Positions 41,596-50,218 of a stretch of DNA of 64,000 nt are shown piece by piece (position 1 is the stretch's first letter; each line of letters opens with the position of its first letter). The DNA lies in contig OZ245062.1 in assembly GCA_965224785.1 (NCBI GenBank), forward strand, positions 2,294,001 through 2,358,000. Direction: 5' to 3'. The notes under the pieces were generated by a model. That model searched no databases and was not told the DNA's origin. It was given only the letters and a program-made list of their open reading frames with translations. This DNA is from JALSNL01 sp036479585 (GTDB lineage Bacteria > Bacteroidota > Ignavibacteria > Ignavibacteriales > Melioribacteraceae). A program made the translations under genes and the position numbers.

Positions 41596-43608
41596 TTATA
41601 ATATCTTATATCCTTTTGCCGCAATAGTAACGCCATCAATGGTAACATCTTCACCACCAAAGTTTACAATTATCTTATCTCCGGTTGACCATTCTGTCAT
41701 TTCTACATCACCTTTTTCTGTAAAATATTTATGATTTACCATTTCTGCCATACCTATTTTCTTATGCCATTCATCAACATGATATGTAGAAACAAACTCT
41801 TCTTCACTCATACTTGATGGATCAAATCCACCTTTTTGGGAAAGTTCTTTTTGGTTTATATCTCCAAATATAGGACTCATAAAAAATTGTAATTGGTAAC
41901 CCCATAACATATCTTCCAACCATTTTGGATAATCACTTCCAGGACTGAATGAAGTATAGCGTGAAGCAAAAACAGAATCGTGAAAAACTAGTGGGAACAA
42001 TGGAACATTTTCCCCATCAGAACGGTGATGACGATTCTCAAACCAGTCACAAATATCAGCAACAAAATCAGAACCTTCTTCACTTCCAACTAACTGACCT
42101 TCCTTTCCAAAAAATTCCAACAATTCTCTTTTGCGATAATAGTCTTGCAGCTTTGTTTGGGTATTTCCTTTTTCATACGATTGCTCTAATTTTGAAGCTG
42201 CCGCTGTATCGGATAAATATGCAACCGAACCAAGCTCTTTAACTTTTCCCCAATTCCTTTTAGCATATTTTATACTATCCTTTGAATTTAGAATATAGCA
42301 TTGACCACCAGCCCAAAAGCCACCTATCATATATTCTCCATCTGGTTTTAGATTAATGCCTTTGGGAAAACTTGGATAATTTGCATACATATCTTGATAA
42401 TTATCGTGAAGTCCAGTAATAATGGGAGAAGGTAAGGACATCAATTCTTTTAAATCGTTAATGCTACCTAGACTAGGTTCAGGTGGCCAAACATCAGGAT
42501 GTGATGCATCGTACCCTCCATTTATCCATCCTCTAATAATTACAAGACCATTATTAAAGCCTTTTGTTTGAGCATATTTTACTGACTTGATTATATCTTT
42601 GTGAGTAAAATCAACTGTAATTTTATTTGTCTTTCGGTTCTCAAGCTGTTTATTCGTATAATAATACTCTTCTGTTTGATCTGTAGTTTTGTTAGGCCAT
42701 GCCTGAAAATAGGATAATGTTCTTCCACCTAACATATTTTTTAGTGCAGGTTTTTTAGCAATTTTTTCTTCAAGTGATTTAAACTTTCTAATATCTTTTA
42801 AATATTTTCGATATGTTTTTGCAACATCAACATAACTACCTTTTATAAACTTAAATTTGATACTATATTTTGAATTCCATTTATCCAAAGACCTTAGCCA
42901 ACCAGGAGCAACTGAACTATTTACAACCATTGCACCAGCATCAACAACATCTTCATCGTAAATACCAATCCAAGCAAAATCATCTTTTAGCCCTCCAATA
43001 AAATGCATACTTAAGTGAGTATGAAATGGAAGGAACTTTCTATACCAAATATCTGCTCTATCTTTACTGATCATTTGACCAACACCACGTGGTATTAGTA
43101 TTGTATCTGACTTTATTGGAGGAGGGAAGACTAAACTTGGAATCTGTTCTTCAATATTTACTATTTTAAATTTAAGCCATTCTTTCTCAAGAGTTATTTT
43201 ACAGAAAAAGTTTCCTTTAATTTTCTTCTGACGATTAAGTAATGTAACCTTATACTTTTCGCCTATTTTTTTAAGAATGAAACGAGCCGGATATTGCTCC
43301 ATCAAGGTTCTTTCAGCACGCATCCATACGTTATTTTCTTCAATTTTTCCATTGTCTTGTACTGCCACAGAAAATGTATCCCAACTTATGTTATTTATTT
43401 TGTCTGTAATCTTTATGGTTGCATCGGAATTAATTAAAACTTGTAAGAAGTTATTTTCTAACTTATCTACAACTTCTTTTGGAGGAATGTTCTCAACAAA
43501 TTTAGGCAAAGATTCTACGTTCTCTAATGCTAAAGGTTTAGCAACCGCAAGTGAACTTAAACCAGCTCCCACCAACGCTGACTGCTTAATAAATTTTCTT
43601 CGTTTCAT
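41596..43608 (-). CDS. Tat-exported DUF5696-like putative glycosidase
   Basis: A 670-residue protein with a twin-arginine signal (MKRRKFIKQSALVGAGLSSLAVA), implying export in folded form. An N-terminal beta-sandwich (about 45-270) is followed by a probable TIM barrel (about 290-570: TVDFTHKDIIKSVKYAQTKG, LVIIRGWINGGYDASHPDVWP, GLHDNYQDMYANYP, YLSDTAA, VGSEEGSDFVADICDWFE). The C-terminal sandwich ends in DVTIDGVTIAAKGYKIL. The layout recalls DUF5696 glycosidases related to GH101/GH129-like endo-enzymes, but the link is by eye. Acidic residues in YLSDT and GSEEGSD are candidates for catalysis. It lies in one operon with GH78-like, GH97 and GH5-like genes. Confidence 0.7.
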   Translation of the reverse strand: MKRRKFIKQSALVGAGLSSLAVAKPLALENVESLPKFVENIPPKEVVDKLENNFLQVLINSDATIKITDKINNISWDTFSVAVQDNGKIEENNVWMRAERTLMEQYPARFILKKIGEKYKVTLLNRQKKIKGNFFCKITLEKEWLKFKIVNIEEQIPSLVFPPPIKSDTILIPRGVGQMISKDRADIWYRKFLPFHTHLSMHFIGGLKDDFAWIGIYDEDVVDAGAMVVNSSVAPGWLRSLDKWNSKYSIKFKFIKGSYVDVAKTYRKYLKDIRKFKSLEEKIAKKPALKNMLGGRTLSYFQAWPNKTTDQTEEYYYTNKQLENRKTNKITVDFTHKDIIKSVKYAQTKGFNNGLVIIRGWINGGYDASHPDVWPPEPSLGSINDLKELMSLPSPIITGLHDNYQDMYANYPSFPKGINLKPDGEYMIGGFWAGGQCYILNSKDSIKYAKRNWGKVKELGSVAYLSDTAAASKLEQSYEKGNTQTKLQDYYRKRELLEFFGKEGQLVGSEEGSDFVADICDWFENRHHRSDGENVPLFPLVFHDSVFASRYTSFSPGSDYPKWLEDMLWGYQLQFFMSPIFGDINQKELSQKGGFDPSSMSEEEFVSTYHVDEWHKKIGMAEMVNHKYFTEKGDVEMTEWSTGDKIIVNFGGEDVTIDGVTIAAKGYKIL

Positions 43609-43623
43609 ATTTTTACTCTTTAA

Positions 43624-44706
43624 CTAATTTTCTTTAAAATATAATTTCTTCGTGAAGTATTCTTTCTTTTCGTCTCCACCTTTTTGAACATTTTCCACTT
43701 TAAGAACTCTATAATTTTTTACTGGTATGGATTTTATTCCACCTTCTATCTTCCAACCTCTTAGTACACCATCCCAAGATTTATCTTGTTGCCAACCTAA
43801 CCACTCTGCTATTATTGTCGTACCAACTGAAAAATCTATTATTACCAATCCGTATTTTTGAAGAGCTTTAGCAACAACCAATTCTCCTTCAGTTAAATTA
43901 AACTGTGCTAAATTAAGACTAGGATCTAACTGAATTGTTGCACCTTCAGGAATTCCTCCATCAAAATTTCCATCAGTCCAAGTTGCTGGGAATACATATT
44001 CTTGAAACGCAACAAACCGTAAAGCTCCACAAAGTTTGTGTCTTATCTCTCCACTTTTAACTTCGTCATAACGAATAACTCCAGCAATGATAGGAGTTCC
44101 AGCTGCTACACCCGGACCGTGACCATGAATAGAAGTATTTAATTTTACCTCAAAATCTGATTGCTTAAAAACACCAGAGCCATTAAGTGGATAAACCATT
44201 CCAGTCGCAGAAGTCCAACTTCCGTCATCCATTTTTTCAGCAAAGAACATATCCCAAACTATATTTTCCTCCCAATCAATTATTGCAACGTGCATATCGC
44301 TACCTGGAGACGATTTCATATTTGGGGGAATCGGAACACCAACTTTATCAAATTCAGTTTCATGGTTATAGTGCGTATGAATTTTTCCATCAACAATATT
44401 ACTGGGCGTTTGTTTTACTTTTTGAAATTGTACCTCTTTACTTTTTACTTCATAAATTGGGATAGTATGATTTTCAATATTCAATCCAATATTTTCACCA
44501 CTTGGGTCACGTTCCAAAAGACTAATCCAATAATCACTTTTAGCATCAATCTTAACATCTTCAGATATTGGTTGATTCCAGAAACTATTGTCATCAAAGA
44601 AGCGTCTGACTTTTTCTTGATCGACTTCCTTAGTAATCGGTTCATCCTTATTTGCGTTACACGATACTAGAACTAGTGCAACTATAACTAATTTTACAAA
44701 ATTCAT
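43624..44706 (-). CDS. Lipoprotein of an uncharacterised secreted family
   Basis: A 360-residue lipoprotein (lipobox VLVSC, Cys16). The mature part has an ordered series of motifs: DDNSFWNQPISEDVKIDAKSD, VPIPPNMKSSPGSDMHVAII, ENIVWDMFFAEKMDDGSWTS, GPGVAAGTPIIAGVIRYDEV, IPEGATIQLDPSLN and ALQKYGLVIIDFSVGTTI. I recall proteins with this order of motifs in actinomycetes, without a known activity. His residues in IHTHYNHE and IHGHGPG could bind metal or act in catalysis. It overlaps the GH5-like gene by 4 bp, so it is co-translated with a glycosidase and probably acts on the same glycan. No fold is assigned with confidence. Confidence 0.72.
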   Translation of the reverse strand: MNFVKLVIVALVLVSCNANKDEPITKEVDQEKVRRFFDDNSFWNQPISEDVKIDAKSDYWISLLERDPSGENIGLNIENHTIPIYEVKSKEVQFQKVKQTPSNIVDGKIHTHYNHETEFDKVGVPIPPNMKSSPGSDMHVAIIDWEENIVWDMFFAEKMDDGSWTSATGMVYPLNGSGVFKQSDFEVKLNTSIHGHGPGVAAGTPIIAGVIRYDEVKSGEIRHKLCGALRFVAFQEYVFPATWTDGNFDGGIPEGATIQLDPSLNLAQFNLTEGELVVAKALQKYGLVIIDFSVGTTIIAEWLGWQQDKSWDGVLRGWKIEGGIKSIPVKNYRVLKVENVQKGGDEKKEYFTKKLYFKEN

Positions 44707-46925
44707 TCTAACTCAATTTCATAATACATTGTTTTATATTTTTCACCATCAAGTAAGACTGAATTGCAACTAATATGAATTTCATTATTGGTTGTATTTC
44801 CAACATGATCTAAAACATTTACTTTTAAGATTTTGTAATTTCCAAAAAATAATTCAACAACTACTGGTTCTAATATAATCGGAGTTTCTCCAATTTCTAA
44901 TAACTCAGTTTTATTCAAGTTGTATTTCATTGCGGTATTATTGGCTCTTGCCATTGTTGTTATAAGAATATGCTTAGATTCTGTAATAGATTTATTTTTA
45001 TCTAAACTTGTTAATAGCACAACTGCAAAGGGAGTCTTAACCTTTATTGATAAATAATCTAACTTTATTTCTTTCCCATCAGTAAAACCAACTACCCCTT
45101 TTGTCCCATTAGTATTAATTGTGAAATATCCATCCCCCGAATAATTCCACTTTAATTGTTTTGTATTTGATGTTATTATTTTATTTTCAAAATCCCAGTA
45201 CTCCAACAAATTTGGAGTGTTTGTTTTTTCAAATTTATCTGTAAATTCTACAACTACTTTACCAACAGCCAAAGCTTCATTAGGAATTGTTCCTTTAAAA
45301 TCTTTTACATCATTGTCTTGTGTTATAGTTTCATCAAAACCAAGATTACCCTTTTCTAATTCAGTCAAACTTACATATCGTGTTGAGATTATGTTCGCTT
45401 CTTTTACATCATTACGATAAAGCATTCTTGTTATTACCGGATAAAGCACCAAGTTTGTTGGGGACATAACATTGTAAACACTGGGCCAATGTTTGTTTGG
45501 CAAATGGATAGTTGGAGTAAAATATGGAGATTGCGAATCAAAAGAAAAAGAAGCATCCCAACCTTGCAAACCCATTCCATAGGCTGCTATTATTGGCGTT
45601 GCTTCAGTCGTCCATTCGTTAGGAATTAGACTTAACCATTCTGAAATAGAAAAAGGTCTATCCTTAACTTGCTGCATTCCGGTACTCAACAACCCATACC
45701 CTGGACTCTTTACCATAGCAGTATTTTTTATTTTACCAGGTATAAAAGTATGTCCAGTTCCACCACCAAAATAATTATGACGATCAACCATTCCAGTTTT
45801 ATAATCTGCATTAAGATTAAAATAATGTGCCACTCCAGAACCAGCTTGCCAATTTGAAGATACTATCAATCCTTTGTAACCGGTGTTACGTATGGCCTCT
45901 GTAAATCTTTGATAAAATTTACTTTGCTGCTCAAACAAAAATGTTGCCATATCTGTTAGAAATAGTGGTAAAGGTTTATTGCTCCCACTTGCTTTGTTAA
46001 ATTCATAACCATAAATACCGTGATTGGCAACGGGTGTTATATTTCCTTTATCCAAATTCCAGTTTATACTTTTTACCTCAACTCCCCACTCAAAAGCTTT
46101 TACTCCCCAAACTTTTCTTAAGCTATTTTGATTTTGATATTTCTCAATTAGCCAAGTAGAAAACCTATCTGTCAATAATTTTTTGTAAGTAGAACACTTT
46201 TCAATCATTGCTTCGGTTGTTGCAAAAAATATATCATCTTCATTTTGCAATTCAATAAAACTTAGTGCTGGGTCATTTGCATATTTCAACCCTGTATATG
46301 TGTTTTTATGATTTAATAAATTTACAATTAGCTCAACATGAAGGTCTTGTAAATCTTCTGCAAAATTTACTAAGCCAATTGTGGAGTAACTTAAATGATT
46401 ATCTAAATTTGCAGATACTATTTCATCGTAGGCAAGTAAGCTACTACTATCATTAAGCTTTGGTTTATGTCCGTAAATTGGAGACCAACCATAGTAGATT
46501 CCTTTCTCTTTTAATGCTGAAGAAAAATAATCCATATATTCATAATTTTCATCTTTTAAATCTGTAGAAATAGAATCTTTCATTCCTGGATGAGAGAATT
46601 TATGAAATCTTACACTATTCACTCCATACATTGCCAAAGTTTCTGCCCACTTTTCAACATCTTTCTTTTTTGCAAAAACATCATTGCCTGAAATATTAAC
46701 TCCCCAAAACTTGACTGGAGTGCCATCTTCAAATAATAATTTATCTTTTTTGTAAGTTACAATGCCATGCTTCCCAGCCGGGGCATCTAACCAGTCAGTC
46801 ATTTGAATAATATTTTTACTCCTTTCTACCTCGACATAAGGATTAAACTCAAACCAGTTTTTTGTTTCGTTTGATTGGGCTAAACAGATTGAAAGAAGAA
46901 AAAAGTATGTAAGAATTATTTTCAT
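44703..46925 (-). CDS. Secreted GH5-like (clan GH-A) glycosidase
   Basis: A 740-residue exported enzyme with a signal peptide (1-17, ending CLAQ). The TIM barrel (about 55-470) shows FWGVNISGND, MYGVNSVRFHKFSHPG, the acid/base Asn-Glu pair in ELQNE229D and a nucleophile candidate Glu429 in FSISEW. About 270 further residues form C-terminal beta-rich domains. The order resembles large cellulase-superfamily proteins found in Bacteroidota glycan loci. The activity (beta-glucanase, mannanase or other) cannot be told. It is the first gene of the operon that runs on to the lipoprotein, DUF5696-like, GH78-like and GH97 genes. The 186-bp gap before it holds a repeat. Confidence 0.8.
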   Translation of the reverse strand: MKIILTYFFLLSICLAQSNETKNWFEFNPYVEVERSKNIIQMTDWLDAPAGKHGIVTYKKDKLLFEDGTPVKFWGVNISGNDVFAKKKDVEKWAETLAMYGVNSVRFHKFSHPGMKDSISTDLKDENYEYMDYFSSALKEKGIYYGWSPIYGHKPKLNDSSSLLAYDEIVSANLDNHLSYSTIGLVNFAEDLQDLHVELIVNLLNHKNTYTGLKYANDPALSFIELQNEDDIFFATTEAMIEKCSTYKKLLTDRFSTWLIEKYQNQNSLRKVWGVKAFEWGVEVKSINWNLDKGNITPVANHGIYGYEFNKASGSNKPLPLFLTDMATFLFEQQSKFYQRFTEAIRNTGYKGLIVSSNWQAGSGVAHYFNLNADYKTGMVDRHNYFGGGTGHTFIPGKIKNTAMVKSPGYGLLSTGMQQVKDRPFSISEWLSLIPNEWTTEATPIIAAYGMGLQGWDASFSFDSQSPYFTPTIHLPNKHWPSVYNVMSPTNLVLYPVITRMLYRNDVKEANIISTRYVSLTELEKGNLGFDETITQDNDVKDFKGTIPNEALAVGKVVVEFTDKFEKTNTPNLLEYWDFENKIITSNTKQLKWNYSGDGYFTINTNGTKGVVGFTDGKEIKLDYLSIKVKTPFAVVLLTSLDKNKSITESKHILITTMARANNTAMKYNLNKTELLEIGETPIILEPVVVELFFGNYKILKVNVLDHVGNTTNNEIHISCNSVLLDGEKYKTMYYEIELE

Positions 46926-47033
46926 AGAAATAATATCATAAAGTTTTTATAAAACAAATTTAGTTTATCATTCTCAGCCCCGCTTAAAAACACGGAATAA
47001 ACTTTGACTGGGAATCTAGTGAAATATAAACCA

Positions 47034-47066
47034 ATGGATTTCCGATTAAGACATTCGGAAATGACA
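47034..47066. repeat. Short intergenic palindromic repeat
   Basis: TGGATTTCCGATTAAGACAT followed by TCGGAAATGACA contains the inverted arms ATTTCCGA/TCGGAAAT. Similar fragments are scattered in intergenic DNA of related genomes, from memory. It occupies part of the 186-bp gap between the GH5-like and GH20 genes. Confidence 0.5.
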
Positions 47067-47111
47067 AACGAAGTATAAGGGAGAAGAAGTGATTAGTACT
47101 TATTTATATAA

Positions 47112-49430
47112 TTAGTTTTTGTGATAAAGCATTGAAGAAGGAACAATTTGTTTCTCCATCTTGGCACTACTAACATTAACTTCTAAACCTTCACCAAACT
47201 TATTATCAAAATAAATAAGCTTAATCGAATGATATCCTTTGCTAAGTGCTACTTTATTTTTCACCTCAATCATTCCGTGGATTCCGTCATTATCAATTAC
47301 AAGTTTGTCATTTATTATTAGTTTACTTCCATCATCCGAGGATAAATAAAATGTATAAATTCCATCTTCCAGAATTTTAATATATCCATCAAACTCAATA
47401 CCAAAAAAGTCTTTCTCAATATTTGTCGGAATTGTAAAATTATTCAACATAATTACATTCTGAAACTCCATATTATCAAAATCATTTACAGAAGAAATAT
47501 TACCAGTAAAATATTTAGCTTGAATTCCTACTTGTAAATTATCAATCATTTTATTTTTTTGATAAGCAGTTTTATTTATTCTTGCTGTTACAGTTTTACT
47601 ACTTCTATTAGATAACATAAATGTTTTTGCTTTAATAATTACTGAGTTCGAGATTATAAATGGTTTATCATATTTAATTGAATTTTTTGTTGGTTCAGAA
47701 TTATCCATTGTATAATAAATTTCTGAATTGGTATAACTTTTATTCATTTCAACTTTGTAATCATCTTTTACAAATAAGTCATTCTCAATATTAGTTGGTG
47801 GTGGAATGAAATAGTTAACATTTTTTTCATCTAAGAAGCTAAAATGATTTGTTAATTTATTTTGGAAATTTTTCCAATTTTTATTTTCTTTTGAAGTCCA
47901 CACAACTTCCGAAAGTGCTGCTATTCTTGGTGTTAATCTATTTTCTGCAATTTCGTAAGAGTATAGATACTCTGACCAAAGAAGTGCTTCCGCTCCTAAA
48001 ATATATTTGTGATTTTCTTTTTCTAATTCTTTAGGAATTGGATTATAGGAATAAATTTTTTCCAATGGGAGAATATTATAACCAGCGTCTTCCAGTTTTG
48101 CATCAAATTGTGGTTTATTAAAATACACGAAATCACCAGGTGTCATAACAACATTATGTTTATGTGTTGCAGCTTCAATTCCTCCTTCTTCCCCTCTCCA
48201 ACTCATAACAGCAGCACCCGGAGCTAACCCACCTTCTAATATTTCATCCCAACCAATTATTTTTCTTCCTTTAGAGTTTACTATTTTTTGAATTCGTTTA
48301 ACAAAATAGCTTTGCAGTTCATCAACATTTTCTAAATTATGTGCTTGCATTCTTAGTTGACATTTTTCACATTTTGTCCAAGGTGTTTTTTTAGCTTCAT
48401 CTCCACCAATATGAATATACTTAGATGGAAATAAATCTATTACTTCTGAGAATATATTTTCAAAGAACTCGAATGTCTTTTCGTTTCCTGGACAAAATGG
48501 ATCTGTAAATTCCCAGGGAGTTTCTTCTGGTCTTATCCATGGAGTTCCTGTACAAGACAACTCAGGGTAAGCATTGAGAGCAGACCAAGAATGTCCTGGT
48601 AATTCAATTTCTGGAATAACAGTTATATATCTTTCTTTAGCATATTGAATAATTTCTTTTATTTCTTCTTGTGTGTAAAAACCTCCATACTTAGGGTCAC
48701 CATCTACAACAGCTTCTATTTGATAATCCCATTTTTCTTTTCCAGTTCCTTTTCGCCATGCTCCAACTTCAGTAAGTTTAGGATGTTTTTTTATTTCGAT
48801 TCTCCAACCTTGGTCATCTGTCAAATGCCAATGAAAAACATTCAACTTATACATTGCCATTATGTCTAAATACTTTTTAACAAACTCTATGTCAAAAAAA
48901 TGTCGTGAAACATCTAATAACATACCTCTCCAACCAAACCTTGGTTCATCAACAATAGTATAGGCGGGAATGTGAATTGAACTTTTATTACTTTGCGATA
49001 TTGAAGTTGAATGAATTATTTGAATTAAAGTTTGAGTTCCATAAAATAATCCCGCAGGATTTGAGACAACAATTTTTATTTGCTCAGGTTTAATAAATAT
49101 CTTGTATCCTTCCCATTTTATTTCATTGTTAGTTAAAAATTCAAATTCAATATTTTTTGATTTTGTATTTGACCGGAAATTAGGCGAAGTACTTAATTTT
49201 ATATTTGTGGTTTTGTAAATCTGTTCAGCAAATAATTTTACAATATTTAACTCATCTTTTGTTTTACTAAATATCAGATTAACATTTTCATCAAATATAA
49301 ATACTCCTTCTTGTTGTACTACTTTTAGGGGTTGGGGAATTATGTTTAAGTCGTTTGCTTGACTAAGTATGATTGAATGTAAGAGTAAAAAATAAATGAC
49401 AACTGTTTTAGATTTTATTTTATTTTTCAT
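47112..49430 (-). CDS. GH20 beta-N-acetylhexosaminidase with PA14 domain
   Basis: A 772-residue exported enzyme (signal peptide 1-25) that removes terminal GlcNAc or GalNAc. A GH20b N-domain (about 28-155) leads into the barrel, starting DEPRFGWRGMLLDVSRHFFD (161-180), with HWHLTDDQGWRIEIKKHP and the catalytic pair Asp344-Glu345 in HIGGDEAKK. A chitobiase-like C-terminal strand region (about 555-620: NSEIYYTMDNSEPTKNSIKYD) and a PA14 sugar-binding domain (about 630-770: FYLSSDDGSKLIIND) follow. It is the last gene of an operon with PhyH, sulfatase, DUF6298-like and GH94 genes. The pairing with a sulfatase suggests a sulfated amino-sugar glycan. Confidence 0.93.
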   Translation of the reverse strand: MKNKIKSKTVVIYFLLLHSIILSQANDLNIIPQPLKVVQQEGVFIFDENVNLIFSKTKDELNIVKLFAEQIYKTTNIKLSTSPNFRSNTKSKNIEFEFLTNNEIKWEGYKIFIKPEQIKIVVSNPAGLFYGTQTLIQIIHSTSISQSNKSSIHIPAYTIVDEPRFGWRGMLLDVSRHFFDIEFVKKYLDIMAMYKLNVFHWHLTDDQGWRIEIKKHPKLTEVGAWRKGTGKEKWDYQIEAVVDGDPKYGGFYTQEEIKEIIQYAKERYITVIPEIELPGHSWSALNAYPELSCTGTPWIRPEETPWEFTDPFCPGNEKTFEFFENIFSEVIDLFPSKYIHIGGDEAKKTPWTKCEKCQLRMQAHNLENVDELQSYFVKRIQKIVNSKGRKIIGWDEILEGGLAPGAAVMSWRGEEGGIEAATHKHNVVMTPGDFVYFNKPQFDAKLEDAGYNILPLEKIYSYNPIPKELEKENHKYILGAEALLWSEYLYSYEIAENRLTPRIAALSEVVWTSKENKNWKNFQNKLTNHFSFLDEKNVNYFIPPPTNIENDLFVKDDYKVEMNKSYTNSEIYYTMDNSEPTKNSIKYDKPFIISNSVIIKAKTFMLSNRSSKTVTARINKTAYQKNKMIDNLQVGIQAKYFTGNISSVNDFDNMEFQNVIMLNNFTIPTNIEKDFFGIEFDGYIKILEDGIYTFYLSSDDGSKLIINDKLVIDNDGIHGMIEVKNKVALSKGYHSIKLIYFDNKFGEGLEVNVSSAKMEKQIVPSSMLYHKN

Positions 49431-49444
49431 GTTTTTGATTTTGT

Positions 49445-50185
49445 TTAGTTTTCTACTGGATTATTATGAAAGTTTGTCCCTCTGCAATGCCACAACTTAT
49501 ATCCTTTACTATACGGATGTTTTTCATCATATTTCATTGATTGGGAAAAATATCTCATTGTATATCCGCAACGTCTTCTTGAAGATTCGTTTCCTTCAGC
49601 ACCATGAACAATTCGTCCATCATGCAAAGAACAATGACCTTTTTTTATTCCCAAGTAAACAGCATTACTTTCATTAACACTAACTATTTGTTCATTGAAT
49701 ATATTTTTATCTGTGTTAACATTTTCATATTTTAGTTCATTTACGTTTAGATGAGATTTGGGAATGACTTTCATACAACCATTTTCTTTATCTGTATCAT
49801 CAATTGCCAACCAAATAGTAACAATTTTATCCATCTTATCAAATCTTCCTTTCCAATAAGCAGTATCCTCATGCCACGGAGTTACCTTTCCTTTGAAGGG
49901 TTCTTTTGAAATAAAATGACTTGACCATAACCCAATATTCGGACCAATAAAATTCTCAACTAAGTCCAAAACTTGTTCATCTAACAAATAGTCTAATAAT
50001 TTAGAATTGCTAAAATGTGGAGTATCCATTAGATCAATTTTAGAACTTTTATTCTTTTCATTTAAGTCTTCAAATATTTTTGTTAAATTATTAAATTTCA
50101 CATCTGAAAAAATAGGATGGTGATGTAAATAGTAACCTTGTTCCAAATAAAACTTATTTGCTTTTGAATTATTTACCTTCGCCAA
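49445..50185 (-). CDS. Phytanoyl-CoA dioxygenase (PhyH)-family oxygenase
   Basis: A 246-residue Fe(II)/2-oxoglutarate oxygenase-like protein without a signal peptide. The facial triad is H105-x-D107 (TPWHEDTAYW) and H194 (GRIVHGAEGN), with Arg residues at 203-205. The start is a TTG (50183-50185), preceded closely by a strong GGGAGAG; there is no ATG in a suitable place. It lies between sulfatase and GH20 genes with 14- and 33-bp gaps, so it shares their transcript. It is clearly diverged from the PhyH proteins at 3912 and 62644. The substrate is unknown; in a glycan operon, oxidation of a methylated or otherwise modified sugar is a speculation. Confidence 0.85.
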   Translation of the reverse strand: MAKVNNSKANKFYLEQGYYLHHHPIFSDVKFNNLTKIFEDLNEKNKSSKIDLMDTPHFSNSKLLDYLLDEQVLDLVENFIGPNIGLWSSHFISKEPFKGKVTPWHEDTAYWKGRFDKMDKIVTIWLAIDDTDKENGCMKVIPKSHLNVNELKYENVNTDKNIFNEQIVSVNESNAVYLGIKKGHCSLHDGRIVHGAEGNESSRRRCGYTMRYFSQSMKYDEKHPYSKGYKLWHCRGTNFHNNPVEN

Positions 50186-50218
50186 GATACTCTCCCTTAT
50201 GATATAGTTTTGTAATAA

